From Perkinsus olseni (lineage: Eukaryota > Perkinsozoa > Perkinsida > Perkinsidae), in assembly GCA_013115135.1 (NCBI GenBank), contig JABANP010000043.1:124001-188000 (forward strand): a DNA stretch of 64,000 bases, given 5' to 3'. Positions 45,501 through 55,074 of this stretch are shown in pieces. Made by a program: the position numbers and the translations under genes. The notes beneath the pieces were generated by a model that was given only the letters and a program-made list of their open reading frames with translations, made no database searches and was not told where the DNA came from. Numbering within the stretch: position 1 is the stretch's first letter; each line of letters starts with the position of its first letter.

Positions 45501-46049
45501 ATGACACCTCGGAGCCGGGACAATCGTCTCCCCTTCAGGATGATCAGTGATGACCTCGTGTTTGATCTCGAGTACCGCTACAGACAGCATCACCGCATTC
45601 CAACCTACAACAGACCAGGGCTCATCATTCATGAAGATAAACTGGCTAAGCTCATCGGTGCCTCGACACCATCGGTTCTCACCCATTTCACTTAGTCCCA
45701 GGTCCGACGGTCCTGGCGTGCCCTGGAGCTTCCGTCTGGCAACTTCTAGGTGTGATATGTTCCGACCCCCTCACGCAAGGGTTCCAGCATGTATGAGGGC
45801 CTCCTTGAAAGGGAGGTCCTTCTCGGCCGTTCCGTTCAGATTCTCCCCTTCCACCTCGCTAATGTGGTCTATCGTGTCGATCCACCGGCGATTGATGTAG
45901 CCGCACTTGTCGGTGGGTTCATGATCGTTGCCATTTGTCAGGCGGACCCTTCGGTGGAGTTCCTCGGCATGAGTGAAGGGAGGTTCCTGCTGATGAAGCG
46001 ACGGCCAAGATATCGATTGCCCCCACCATCATTGCGTCGATCGTCGTAG
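45501..46049 (+). CDS. Hypothetical exons, unassigned
   Basis: Two coding-like plus-strand frames are seen: 45501-45695 (DDLVFDLEYRYRQHHRIPTY, then RPGLIIHEDKLAKLIGAS) and 45789-46049 (LGRSVQILPFHLANVVYRVD, then SVEFLGMSEGRFLLMKRRPR, stop 46047-46049). They may be later exons of the preceding gene or a separate gene. No domain is recognised. Confidence 0.35.
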
Positions 46050-46690
46050 ATGAACCATGTCCTCAACACGGTGCTTCTTCACTCCAGTGTGTCTTGTCTA
46101 CAGTATCGAGCTCGGCAAGGGAGAAGGGTTAGGTGGTGTGATCACACGGGATCCTTGATCACCAAACACCCTGTATGATCCCAGTCTGAGAACTTCGATG
46201 CGGAAGTGTGATTTTAGACAATTTTTTCTTCCAGACGGAAATTTCGAGACGATTTTTCTCGCGAGGCTGACTAGAATTCGGCAGACGAAATTAGTCGCGG
46301 ATTAGTTTCAATCACCCCATGTAGATGGTGGAGCTCGAGTGGTTTGCCCATCAAACGACTTCCCATCTATGCAGGGGTTTCTTTACTCTCCTGATGTTGC
46401 TTTTGACGTACGGTCCATGGTATCCTTCACGCTGAGGGGGTCTCAACGCCCGGGAAGTTTTTTTTCTAAGAAGCGTTCAATGGGGAGTTTGGCAGCTGGG
46501 GTGGGGGGTTTCCGATGATTGAATAGTTGGCACAACACGAGACATCGTTAGCAAGACCACATCTGGTGTAATAGTTCAATCGACTTCATCATGATGAGCA
46601 GGGAAGTGAGGTGAACTCCTTGACCGAAGTAACTGCACGATGCCAATTAGGGAATAATACGCGTTGGGAGCTTTACCGAGGGTGACTGGG
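46050..46690. other. Intergenic, no gene
   Basis: No coding frame or repeat of note is seen. The region includes a G-rich stretch near 46496-46510. Confidence 0.4.
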
Positions 46691-46707
46691 GCAGGGAACA
46701 GCACCAC

Positions 46708-47107
46708 ATGCCCCTCGTCAGGTCGAAGCCCTGGTCGCCATCGCCTGTTGACCTGCAGGGAACGGGCGATTCGCACCGCCTGCTGGCCATGGTGTCTCGG
46801 AACAGGCTACGGCCGCGCCATTCGGCATCTGAGGTTGATGCAGGGAAGATACGAGTAGAGGTTGGGATGGAACTCACTGTCAGCTCCTTCTCTTAGAAGC
46901 TTTCCTCGCCAATTGTTAGGGAGTCGAGTGAATCTTGGAAAGTATCTTAGGTTGAAGAATGTTAGATACGGAGCTAGTCGGGAGACGGACGTACGGATCG
47001 TTATATCCGCACCCAACATAAAGGCCATGCGTGGCCTTCAAGCACGTATTGAAGTGATGGGAAATATCATGACGGGCAGGGTACCCGCCTCCACCAAAGG
47101 ACAGTGA
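46708..47107 (+). CDS. Hypothetical two-exon protein, PNIKA-containing
   Basis: The frames 46708-46893 (RHSASEVDAGKIRVEVGMEL) and about 46950-47107 (LRLKNVRYGASRETDVRIVI, SAPNIKAMRGLQARIEV, ending VPASTKGQ with a stop at 47105-47107) can be linked over an intron ending CTTAG. The PNIKA block and the spacing to the end recall the C-terminal domain of the gene ending at 45296, suggesting partial paralogy. A minus-strand frame over the same bases is less plausible. Confidence 0.35.
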
Positions 47108-47234
47108 CATACGAAAGACAGCCAACGTTAATGGAAGGAAATTGTTCAAAGTGCGCTGTGTGATTAGCGCGCGCCATTCTAATCGATTTCTCTTACTGCC
47201 GTGCTCGCGCAAGATCCGTCTTCCCGTCTTCACC

Positions 47235-48225
47235 ATGGCGGAGTTGCCACCATCGCCGCCTCTCAGTGAGGTTCTCAACGACAGGATAGACCGGGGCAGG
47301 TCCTTTGGGGAACAGTACTAGCATTAGGGCTCTTCGGGGATGGCCCAGGTGCTCTTTCACAGGCCCCGTCATCATCACCACCATCGCCACCATCATCATC
47401 GGAAGGCGAGGAGTAGCCGATGTAGAAGTGAAGTGCCCGAGGGAGTATCTTTTATTCCGTCTGTTGCTGTGGTATTGTCCTTTCTTGTAGGCCCACCGGA
47501 GTCATCGAGGTGAGGGCGGTCAACAGCGTCACAGGTAGGAAGTGTCGTGAAGGAAGGATGCGTATCTTTACTTCATGCAGGAGAGTGAGGAGAAGGTCGT
47601 CATCGTCATCCGCGGCTTCGTCTGGCTATAGTAAGATGCTCTCGCAAGGGGTCGATGCCGCGGCTGTACGGAAGGATCTTTTGACGTGAGTTACACCAGC
47701 TTTAACCTTGGATATGTGGGTGACCCCTGTTCAGGTCCCTCTACAGAAGGGACTTCGAGGATTGGATGGCCGTTCGACGCACGGGAAAGAATTCTCAGGT
47801 GAGAGTCCTCGGAAGCTCCCCTCTGGTCATCCGGGAATCTAGGGTCGACCAGTGGCGGGCGCACGAGTTGTGAAGATCCCAATGAGCTTCGACGCTAAGG
47901 AAAGCCAAGTGCCTTTCGTGGACTCGGACGCCACTCCCGCGAGCCTGTATCGGGTAGTACATCGCCGAGGTCTCATCGGGCTGAGTGGACGTGTAGGAGA
48001 CTATTGGTGGTTGGTATGGGGAAGGGGAGGGCAAAGGGGACCCGTTCGAGGGGTCGAGGGCCAAGGATCCCAACGCGCCTCCACCGATGGCAAGCACTGC
48101 GGGTGAGTATCTTCTAGCGGGCGTGGGTTGAGTGGTCCGCAGGGTGTCCGTACGCGACTGTGAGCCCGAGGAAGGGCAAGCCGGTGTCGGAGTTGCAGGA
48201 GGTCAACAGCTGTTATCGAACGTGA
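47235..48225 (+). CDS. Hypothetical multi-exon cytosolic protein
   Basis: A chain of exons starts MAELPPSPPLSEVLNDRIDR at 47235. It continues through a Ser/Pro/Glu-rich segment (PSSSPPSPPSSSEGEE), SSSSAASSGYSKMLSQGVDA then AVRKDLLT, SLYRRDFEDWMAVRRTGKNS, VVKIPMSFDAKESQVPFVDS and GGWYGEGEGKGDPFEGSRAK then DPNAPPPMASTA. After a GTGAGT...CCGCAG intron it ends CPYATVSPRKGKPVSELQEV and NSCYRT with a TGA at 48223-48225. Several joins are typical short GT-AG introns. No domain is recognised; the product is mostly hydrophilic and probably partly disordered. It ends about 420 bp before the first hydroxylase gene on the same strand. Confidence 0.5.
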
Positions 48226-48641
48226 GGAGGTGGATTTGTGGTACTTGAGAAACTCTCACGGCTTAGTTATATGGACGTAACGTACGAGGATAATGTGCGA
48301 GCGATAAGGGATAGTGTAAGAGGGAAGAGCCTTCGAATTAGTCCCACTGGTACTAATGAGGATACATTCTTAACGGTAAGCAGAAGGTCCCGGGTTCGAT
48401 CCTCGGGGAGGTCGTTTTTGACAGGTTCAAGGTGGCGTCCCTTGCCAAACTCGGTTGGAATATAATGAGCGGGTGAAGACAGCCCGATGGGAGGCAGGAG
48501 TAGTTGTCCGCGATATGCTCCTACCATGACGGCCTCGTGTGCCTTTACCAATAGATGTCCCTTCTACTCTTGGCCTTGGGTTGCTGTTCCCGGGGCTTTT
48601 GATTGTGGGTGGAGGGAGATAGGTCCTTCTTCCGTGTAGCG

Positions 48642-49980
48642 ATGGCGACGGGCGGCGTCCAGCCGATATTGCAGGGCGTGTGGGACCAAGTGAGAGCCCT
48701 TGACCGATGGCAGGGCAAGCATGTAGTGTCTCACATTATATTCCCATCGGTAAGGTAGAGATGTCATGACCGGGGATAGAACCTGGGGTCTTGTCAGGTT
48801 TGGGCGAGTGTGGCCTTCGTACTCGTCTGTCTTTATTTCACAATTTTCTATGATATCCCTCACGTGATGCGGTCGAAGATCCAGGTAGGGGCGATAAGGC
48901 TTCGGCTTCGTCCAGGGGACGTTGTCTTTAGCCAACCAAGTGGCCCACGACGAGAGACCTCATCATTAGCTCCATCCCACAAGTGTTACGATTGGTGTGG
49001 TATGAACCGCTGCACTGTTGTGTGTTTCAGACCATCATCTACTTCGTCATTAACGGGTTATTGTGGTACTACTTGGAAGTCTACGTCGAGCTGCCGCGCG
49101 AAGCCCCCAGTCTGTTACAGTTCACGAAGGAGTTGCTCGGCTGCCTCGTAGCCTGCTAATCCTTCGTCCACTGACGGCGGCGTCTGTCTCGTCCCTCAGA
49201 TCGTTGGAGACTTGTGTATCTACTGGTACCACAGGTGGATGCACGCAGTACCCTTCTTGCTACGTAACGTCCATTGTGTGCATCACGGTTATCGGGCCGT
49301 GTATAGCTGGGCTGGAGGGATCCTCCATCCTATGGAGGACGTAAGAGCCTCCCTCCTACCCTCCCCTCCTCCTCGCCCCCTCTCCTAGATCTGCGTGGTG
49401 GCGTGCAACATATGGTACCCGTGGCTGTTCCAATGCCATTGGCTAACGGTGAATGCCTTCACCTTTATATGGACTTTGAATCTGATAGAGGAGCATAGCG
49501 GCCATGACGTGTGGTGAGTGCCTCGACGCCCTTCGTAGTAGTACCACTCCTCGCCCTCTTCAGGTGGGCGCCGTACAATCTACTGCCATTTGATCTGGGC
49601 GGGGGAGCGGCGGTAAGCAACGGGGCGTATCTTTTTTTTCTGTTTTGGACGCTCTTCGACCTAAGATTCTCGCTCCAGTCGTTGACCAGGCTCGGGGTGA
49701 ATGGGCTCATAACGATGAAACGAGGGGCGTTGAATCTTCCCGTAGGTACACGATCTACACCATTCTACTAATACGCGGAGGAACTTCGCTTTCATTTTTA
49801 ACGGTTGGGATATCCTATTCAGAACGGGAATACCGAGTGAGCACTCACCAGGGGGAAAGTAAGTATTCTGTGAAATGCAAGGCTCGACCTTGGATACCTT
49901 TTTCTCCTATTAGGTATGCCCATGTTACGTTATTATTCCTGATCATGCTGGGGGCTGGCATCGCCTACGAGGAAGGGTAA
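48642..49980 (+). CDS. Fatty-acid hydroxylase / sterol-desaturase family protein 1
   Basis: Nine exons (48642-48749, 48798-48884, 48932-48982, 49031-49147, 49200-49340, 49389-49513, 49564-49612, 49746-49858, 49914-49980) give 285 residues. All introns are GT-AG, mostly 47-55 nt. The product is a multi-span membrane protein with the three histidine clusters that bind the di-iron centre of this superfamily: HRWMH at 132-136, HCVHH at 146-150 and HDLHH at 228-232. It ends with a last membrane helix, YAHVTLLFLIMLGAGIAYEEG. The start is the first ATG giving the same exon-1 phase as the paralogue at 52984. Family members hydroxylate or desaturate sterols, fatty acids or sphingoid bases in the ER. 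The substrate is not predictable from the sequence. The gene looks intact. Confidence 0.87.
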
Positions 49981-49999
49981 GTGGTGCGTAGTGTTGTCC

Positions 50000-50619
50000 A
50001 ATAGCTATGGTCTAATAGTGTACTAGACCTCCGTAACGAGTAGCCCGAGTACGACGCATGCGGGTTCTAACCCCGGCACGGGCTTTTTTACGTATTTTCG
50101 CTGGTGGAATGGGAGTGGAAGCGATTTCTTGGTCTGCCTCGTCATCATCATCGGACTGTCGTGTGCTCATACGAGTTAGGAGAGGTGTGGTATCGGTCCT
50201 TACCTCAGGCATGTGTCGTGGACCACAGCGCGAGGAGTGTCCATTGCTATGACTCTGACTATTCTACTTTGTGTAGCATTTCAAAGCACATTGTGCTTGT
50301 CCAGCAGCAGTGGCAGGAAGCTACGGAATGATTGAACTAAGCTCACACAGAGTGATGATGATGGCGAGGTCGTGTGGCTTCCTCGTTTTGTTTATGTCAT
50401 GCCTGGTTGAGGCCCTCAGATTTCACACCCTCGTCATCGGCAGCCGCCCTTGTCGTGTTTGGGGGGTCGGGACTTCGTCTACGTGCTGCTTCTGATACAG
50501 CCCGTTCGGAAAAATTGTCCACAGCTGATTTGGACCATTGTGAGTATGAATATTGTAACGAGGCCAAACTCAGTGGGACAGAAGTTTGAGGGCGTGCATT
50601 GCTCGACTCCGTTATTCCC
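50000..50619. other. Intergenic with a short hairpin followed by a T run
   Basis: GCCCGAG at about 50043-50049 pairs imperfectly with CACGGGC before TTTTTT at about 50084-50090, enclosing GCGGGTTCTAACCCCGG, which resembles a tRNA T arm. The unit is too short for a tRNA. The rest lacks convincing coding sequence on the plus strand; an acidic minus-strand frame over 50012-50212 is probably a by-product. Confidence 0.35.
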
Positions 50620-51136
50620 AGGGTGATGGTAGTTTACTATGACCACTGAATGCTGTCCTCTGTCGTCATCCATCACCAACCCGACTGAGAAGCTCATCCA
50701 GACCAAGATCCAGTGGAGGGGGAGATCGGTCAAGCTGTGGACGTCCGGACCGCTGCGGATGACGTTACGTTATCCCCATCATCGTCAGGTATGACCAGCT
50801 CGAGCCGCTGAGCACGGCCAGGCTGCAGCAGCGTGCTAAGGACTTGAAGGCCTTGGTGGAACCCTTCGTGAGGTGCTCAAGGATTCCCATGAGATATGCA
50901 GACACGATCAGGTCGGCCTTCGTGCGCTCACTTTGCGGAGGAGACCCTCCGTCCTTACGGTTGGCCATGGTTTGCTCCCCTCAGGTGGATTCTGGAGTTG
51001 CAAGCTCATCTGTCTGGTCGAAGCTTACCCGACTTTGGGTATCCAGACACCGTTTATTGCACGGGGCGTTGGGCCATGCCCTCCCGTCTAGCACCCGAGG
51101 CTGAGGTGAGGGTGATTGAAGATGTCAGGGGGTGAT
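50620..51136 (+). CDS. Hypothetical protein, C-terminal exons
   Basis: Three plus-strand pieces read as coding. About 50690-50789 encodes EAHPDQDPVEGEIGQAVDVR. About 50790-50900 encodes LEPLSTARLQQRAKDLKALV and PFREVLKD in adjoining frames. About 50930-51136 encodes AHFAEETLRPYGWPWFAPLR, WILELQAHL and FGYPDTVYCTGRWAMPSRLA, then EAEVRVIEDVRG, with a TGA at 51134-51136. The last piece is the most convincing and has several Trp/Pro-rich motifs that look like a conserved domain, which I do not recognise. Borders are approximate. Confidence 0.4.
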
Positions 51137-51372
51137 TGACGAGTAGATCATTGTCAACAGAAATGTATTAGTAAACATAGTCACCGCGGTTCGGGCTGCG
51201 GTCTGCCGTCTTCCTCGGGTATTCACGAGGTTCCTTTTACTGACCGGGAGCAAGGGCAAGATGCTCTTTCTAGATCTCGGAATTCGGCGTTTTGCGATGG
51301 CCGATGGTTATGTGCTGAGGTGCTTGAGCGGTCGAGAGTTTGCCCGTCGTGTTTGCATCGTCGCTACTTTAG

Positions 51373-52683
51373 GACTCATTGCCCTCTGTGCGGCCCAAGT
51401 TCGTCGTGTTACCCCCGGAAAAGACGGGGGCTGGCTCAGATGATGAGCCTAAAAATCTGTTCCTAGAATCTGCTGTGTCGGAGGAAAATTTTGAAGAACA
51501 ACGTACGAGGACTCCTGCTGTAGCAACACGAGAGGAGGGTGCTGCTCCCCTCCCGCCGTGGATGGGCACCCACATGCTGGCTGAAGGGCTGAGTCAGACA
51601 CCCAGGCAGAAGCCTAGGGGAAAGATGAAGAGCGAGAGGACTTGGGAGACGCTGAGGGGTACGATCAAGCTAGGCGATGCTGACGAGTCTCCTTCTCCCG
51701 GGACTCCAGAGCAGCAGGAGCCGTCGGTCTGCTGTGATCATCATATGGTTGACACGGGCAGCTTGGCCTCGGCTGAGGAGCCTGCAAGGCGAGGGTGTTG
51801 GGAAGACCATTTTCAGGATATGTCGACGGTTAGGGTCGAACCCAGGGTCGAAGGCAGGCTACATCACTCTCCTACCATAGCTGGTTACCACGATCATTTT
51901 GAGGACATTGGGACAGCTCAGACAGATGCCAAGGCCAAGGTGGTCAGCAGGCTGCATCATGGTGCCACGCAAGAGGGCTGGCACGATCATTTTGAGGGCG
52001 CTGTTGAACCAACGATCGGGGCTGCGGTGAAGGGCAAGATCCACGCCTCCCCTACTCAGGAAGGATGGCGGGATAACTTCGATGGTGTTGTCGAACCCAA
52101 GGTGGAGGCGGTCGTGAAGGGGAAGCTGTTGGGGTCATCAGTTGAGGAGGGTTGGCATGACCACATGCTGGCAGTGGGGGTGTCGGACAGGCCGGCGTTT
52201 ATCGGAGCAGAAAAGCGGCATCAAAGCCAGCTGATGCTAATGGATCATTTTGATACCCTCAGCACTCCCAACAGGGAGGATATACCCGAGGGACACAAGA
52301 GGTTCGGCACGCCGCTTCAGGAGGGGTGGACGGACCACTGGCCGACGGCCGATGATGCTGCTGCCGATGAGAATCCACGGTCGTGGGGTAGTAAGAGGTT
52401 TCAAGGCGATGCTATACTGAAGGGACGACAGGACCACTTCGAAACCTGTGGTACTGTCAACACTGTGCCGGTGGTACGGGGCCGGCGACCGGCGCCGCCC
52501 CAGGCGATGGCCTACGATGACCATTTTATTTACTCTGGGGAGGTTGCTGGCGATGGCACGCTGGCCGTGAGGCGAGAGCCTTCGACGCCGTTGATAGACG
52601 CTAGATGGCGAGTGGAGCGAATGGACACCTCCTGGACGAAGGCTCGGCGTAGGGAGAAACGCCACATACCTGTTCTACTATGA
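51373..52683 (+). CDS. Protein of ten ~29-residue repeats with a [WY]xDHF core
   Basis: One long exon after an acceptor-like CTACTTTAG at 51372 encodes about 436 residues to a TGA at 52681-52683; the start codon must lie in an upstream exon that is not resolved. After a ~110-residue disordered N-terminus, a short motif recurs ten times: CDHHM, WEDHF, YHDHF, WHDHF, WRDNF, WHDHM, MDHF, WTDHW, QDHF and DDHF. Counting from the Leu encoded at 51379, their Asp residues are at about 120, 143, 172, 203, 232, 261, 289, 319, 352 and 381, i.e. spaced 23-33, mostly 28-31. Between them a second weak block V.G+.H.SPTQEG appears in the middle repeats. The C-terminus is basic. Regular short repeats of this kind occur in proteins that line filaments or microtubules, but this repeat is not one I recognise. 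No intron falls within the repeats. Confidence 0.7.
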   Translation, partial: DSLPSVRPKFVVLPPEKTGAGSDDEPKNLFLESAVSEENFEEQRTRTPAVATREEGAAPLPPWMGTHMLAEGLSQTPRQKPRGKMKSERTWETLRGTIKLGDADESPSPGTPEQQEPSVCCDHHMVDTGSLASAEEPARRGCWEDHFQDMSTVRVEPRVEGRLHHSPTIAGYHDHFEDIGTAQTDAKAKVVSRLHHGATQEGWHDHFEGAVEPTIGAAVKGKIHASPTQEGWRDNFDGVVEPKVEAVVKGKLLGSSVEEGWHDHMLAVGVSDRPAFIGAEKRHQSQLMLMDHFDTLSTPNREDIPEGHKRFGTPLQEGWTDHWPTADDAAADENPRSWGSKRFQGDAILKGRQDHFETCGTVNTVPVVRGRRPAPPQAMAYDDHFIYSGEVAGDGTLAVRREPSTPLIDARWRVERMDTSWTKARRREKRHIPVLL

Positions 52684-52983
52684 TGATGATGTCTGATGTT
52701 TATAAGCTCGTCTGCATGACCTTCCCAGCTGCTGATGTTCAACTCTGATCGACCGTGGTTCTGAGTTGTTGGCGAGGGGTCTCATCCACACTGGAAGCTC
52801 TGCGCCCTTTCATTCAGGGGGCGCTGTGATTGATGTAGTAGGCTAGCTCTATGAGGGTGGCCTCATGAGCAGCTACTATGGTTGGCGGCCGAAAAAAGAC
52901 GTTAACAACGTGAGAGTAGCATAAATTGTGGACAGCCCTGGGTCGCCCGGGTAGAGTGATTTTGTTGGCAGCAGTACTCTTGG

Positions 52984-54372
52984 ATGATCGACATCTCCCT
53001 CCTCACCACACCCTCGGGTCGTCCCCTTGTCCTGCAGCCCCTGTGGGACCAGCTGTTGGAGTTGGAGCAATGGAGGGACCTTCAATTGGTCTCCCATGCC
53101 CTCTTCCCTGGGGTGGGGCTTCCTGTGGATTCCTTAGCGCGTGATCCCTTCCTTTGCAGGTGGTGGCCACAGCAGCCTACATCGCTATTTGTACTTACTA
53201 TACTCTCTTCTACGACATACCCAAGTACATGGACACCAAGATTCAGGTGGGTCTTAGGCGATTTCGCTAAACGCCAGCTTCAACCTTGGATTCCTCAGCC
53301 CTCCAGATGGCCAACTGTCGGGACCCTCTTCTTCCACACAGTCGTGCAAGTAAGTCCCCGCACCTCCGCCGTTGGTCGATCGGCGTATCGTCAGTCCATC
53401 GGCTTCACATTGATGATGACATTTGGCATCTACATGACCAACTACCACATCGCCTTGCCGGCCGAGGCCCCAACGCTATGGCAGGCCTTCAGCGACGTCA
53501 CGCTGTCCTTCGTAATGAGCGTCGGTCAGAGCGCTGCTGCTGTCTTTGATGGGCTCAGGTCGTTGGAGACTCCTGCACATACTGGTATCACCGTATGTTC
53601 CACATCCCCTGGCTATACCGTAACATCCACAGCGTCCATCATCAGTACTATGAGCCCTACAGCTGGAGCAGCGCCATCATCCATCCCATCGAGCATGTAG
53701 GGAGGGGTCTCGTTGTGGTGGGTGTAGTTGTAGAACATAACTAGATTGGGCCCATAGTGAACGAGATAGGGCAGATAGAAAGTGGAGTAGTTGAGAGAAT
53801 GGGTTGATGATGTTAAGCTAGCATCAGCACAGCTCAGTTGTGTTATGCACTTCTCCGGTCGCAATGAGCCCCTCAGTATCAGGCCTGCAGCCTCGCCATC
53901 TACTACTGGTACCCGATCCTCATGGGGCACCATTGGCTCACCCTCAACATCTTCGCCTTCATTTGGGTGGCCTGGCTTTTGGAGCAGCACAGCGGCCACA
54001 ACACCTGGTAAGCCTCCCCTCTATAACCACCCTACCGCTGTTGTTTCTCAGGTGGTCGCCGTTCAACCTGTGGCCCTTCGAGCTCGGCGGCGGCGCTCCA
54101 GTAGGGTCCTGCGCGGATGGTATTACTAAATTTGGTCTCCAGATTCATGACCTCCATCACTCGGAAAGGAGCCAGAAAAACTACGCCCCCATACTCAGGC
54201 TGTGGGACAGGATCTTCGACACGGAAATCCAACCCGACCCTAAGTTCAAATCGGGAATGTAGTCCCTAGGCCTAACCCGGAGAAGAGCGGAAGTTGTGGT
54301 ATCAGGTTCGTCCATGTTACGGCCCTTCTGATGATCCTCTTGTGTATCGGTATCGGCTACGAGAACGGGTGA
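52984..54372 (+). CDS. Fatty-acid hydroxylase / sterol-desaturase family protein 2
   Basis: Nine exons (52984-53112, 53160-53246, 53299-53349, 53395-53511, 53559-53696, 53883-54007, 54052-54100, 54143-54258, 54306-54372) give 292 residues. Exons 2, 3, 4, 6, 7 and 9 have exactly the same lengths as in the paralogue at 48642-49980. Histidine clusters are HRMFH at 139-143, HSVHH at 152-156 and HDLHH at 234-238, followed by a final helix FVHVTALLMILLCIGIGYENG. Introns are 42-52 nt except intron 5, which is 186 nt because it contains a repeat also found near 62.7 kb. Function and location are as for paralogue 1: a membrane-bound di-iron oxygenase acting on a lipid, substrate unknown. It is intact, and roughly half of the residues differ from paralogue 1, so the duplication is old. 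Confidence 0.88.
53708..53851 (-). mobile_element. MITE-like repeat inside hydroxylase intron 5 (copy 1)
   Basis: The bases from TCTCGTTG to GTTATGCACT match, as an inverted copy, the unit at 62643-62814. Shared words include GTGTAGTT.TAGAACA, AGATTGGGC.CATAGTGAA then CGAGATAG, and TAGTTGAGAGAATGG. The equivalent intron in the paralogous gene is 48 nt and lacks it. The terminal repeats seen in the other copy are not preserved here. Confidence 0.65.
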
Positions 54373-55074
54373 GCAGGGGTGGAGGGTGTCGAGAAGAATT
54401 TCAATCTACTTGTTTCAGCAGTCTCCCGCGGGAAATGCTTTCGGGCATTGATAACGCTGTCGCTCTGGTTCAAACTGATTAGGAGGCACAGCGAGAGGGA
54501 TTGCGATTTTCGTTCTCCCAGGTACATCACCCTGACGGGCTGAGATCCAATCAGCCGCGCCAAGAATTATCTTTTGAAAGATCGTTAAGTTGTATCGTCT
54601 TCATCATCACCACCTGCTGCTGCCCGTCACGTTTTGTTGCCGACTTGACGATTTTCACCCGGCCTGGCGGCGGTCACGGCGCTGATGAAGGGTTGGTATA
54701 TATTTTTGAAGTAGTCCTAGCAGACATGACAGGCATGTCGAGTGTCCATGGCCACTGCGGGTTTGTGTTGGTATAGGGGCTAACTCGACCATCCCCGGCA
54801 ACTCCTAGAAGCGAACTCGACACGACAAACTTTCGACTATCATGTCGTCGCGAACGAGTAGCCTACGAGGGAGGGGCGTGCCCTTCACGCAACTAAGCTC
54901 ACGAACACTGACCGAGGGGAGGGTAACGGCATGCAAAGGCAACCTCTTCGGAAGCACTTATAACGGCAACCGAGAAAACATCTCTTCAAGCCCCTCACCT
55001 CTCCTCCGACCATCCTCCAACCAGAAAATTTCCGAAACGCCAATCTCAATAGGTTTTTCGAGTAGTCCTCAGCC
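54373..55074. other. Intergenic before the folate ligase gene
   Basis: No gene is supported. A hydrophobic/Cys-containing plus-strand frame at 54501-54776 and others are short and unremarkable. Confidence 0.4.

Noticed and set aside
48300..48420. Possible intron-containing tRNA ending GGTCCCGGGTTCGATCC
   Set aside because: The T arm pairs, but no matching acceptor stem or anticodon arm was found within a plausible distance.
50012..50212. Acidic minus-strand frame (SDDDDEADQEIAS)
   Set aside because: The acidic run comes from repeated CATCATCATCGGA-type bases on the plus strand. No splice partner or neighbouring exon was found.
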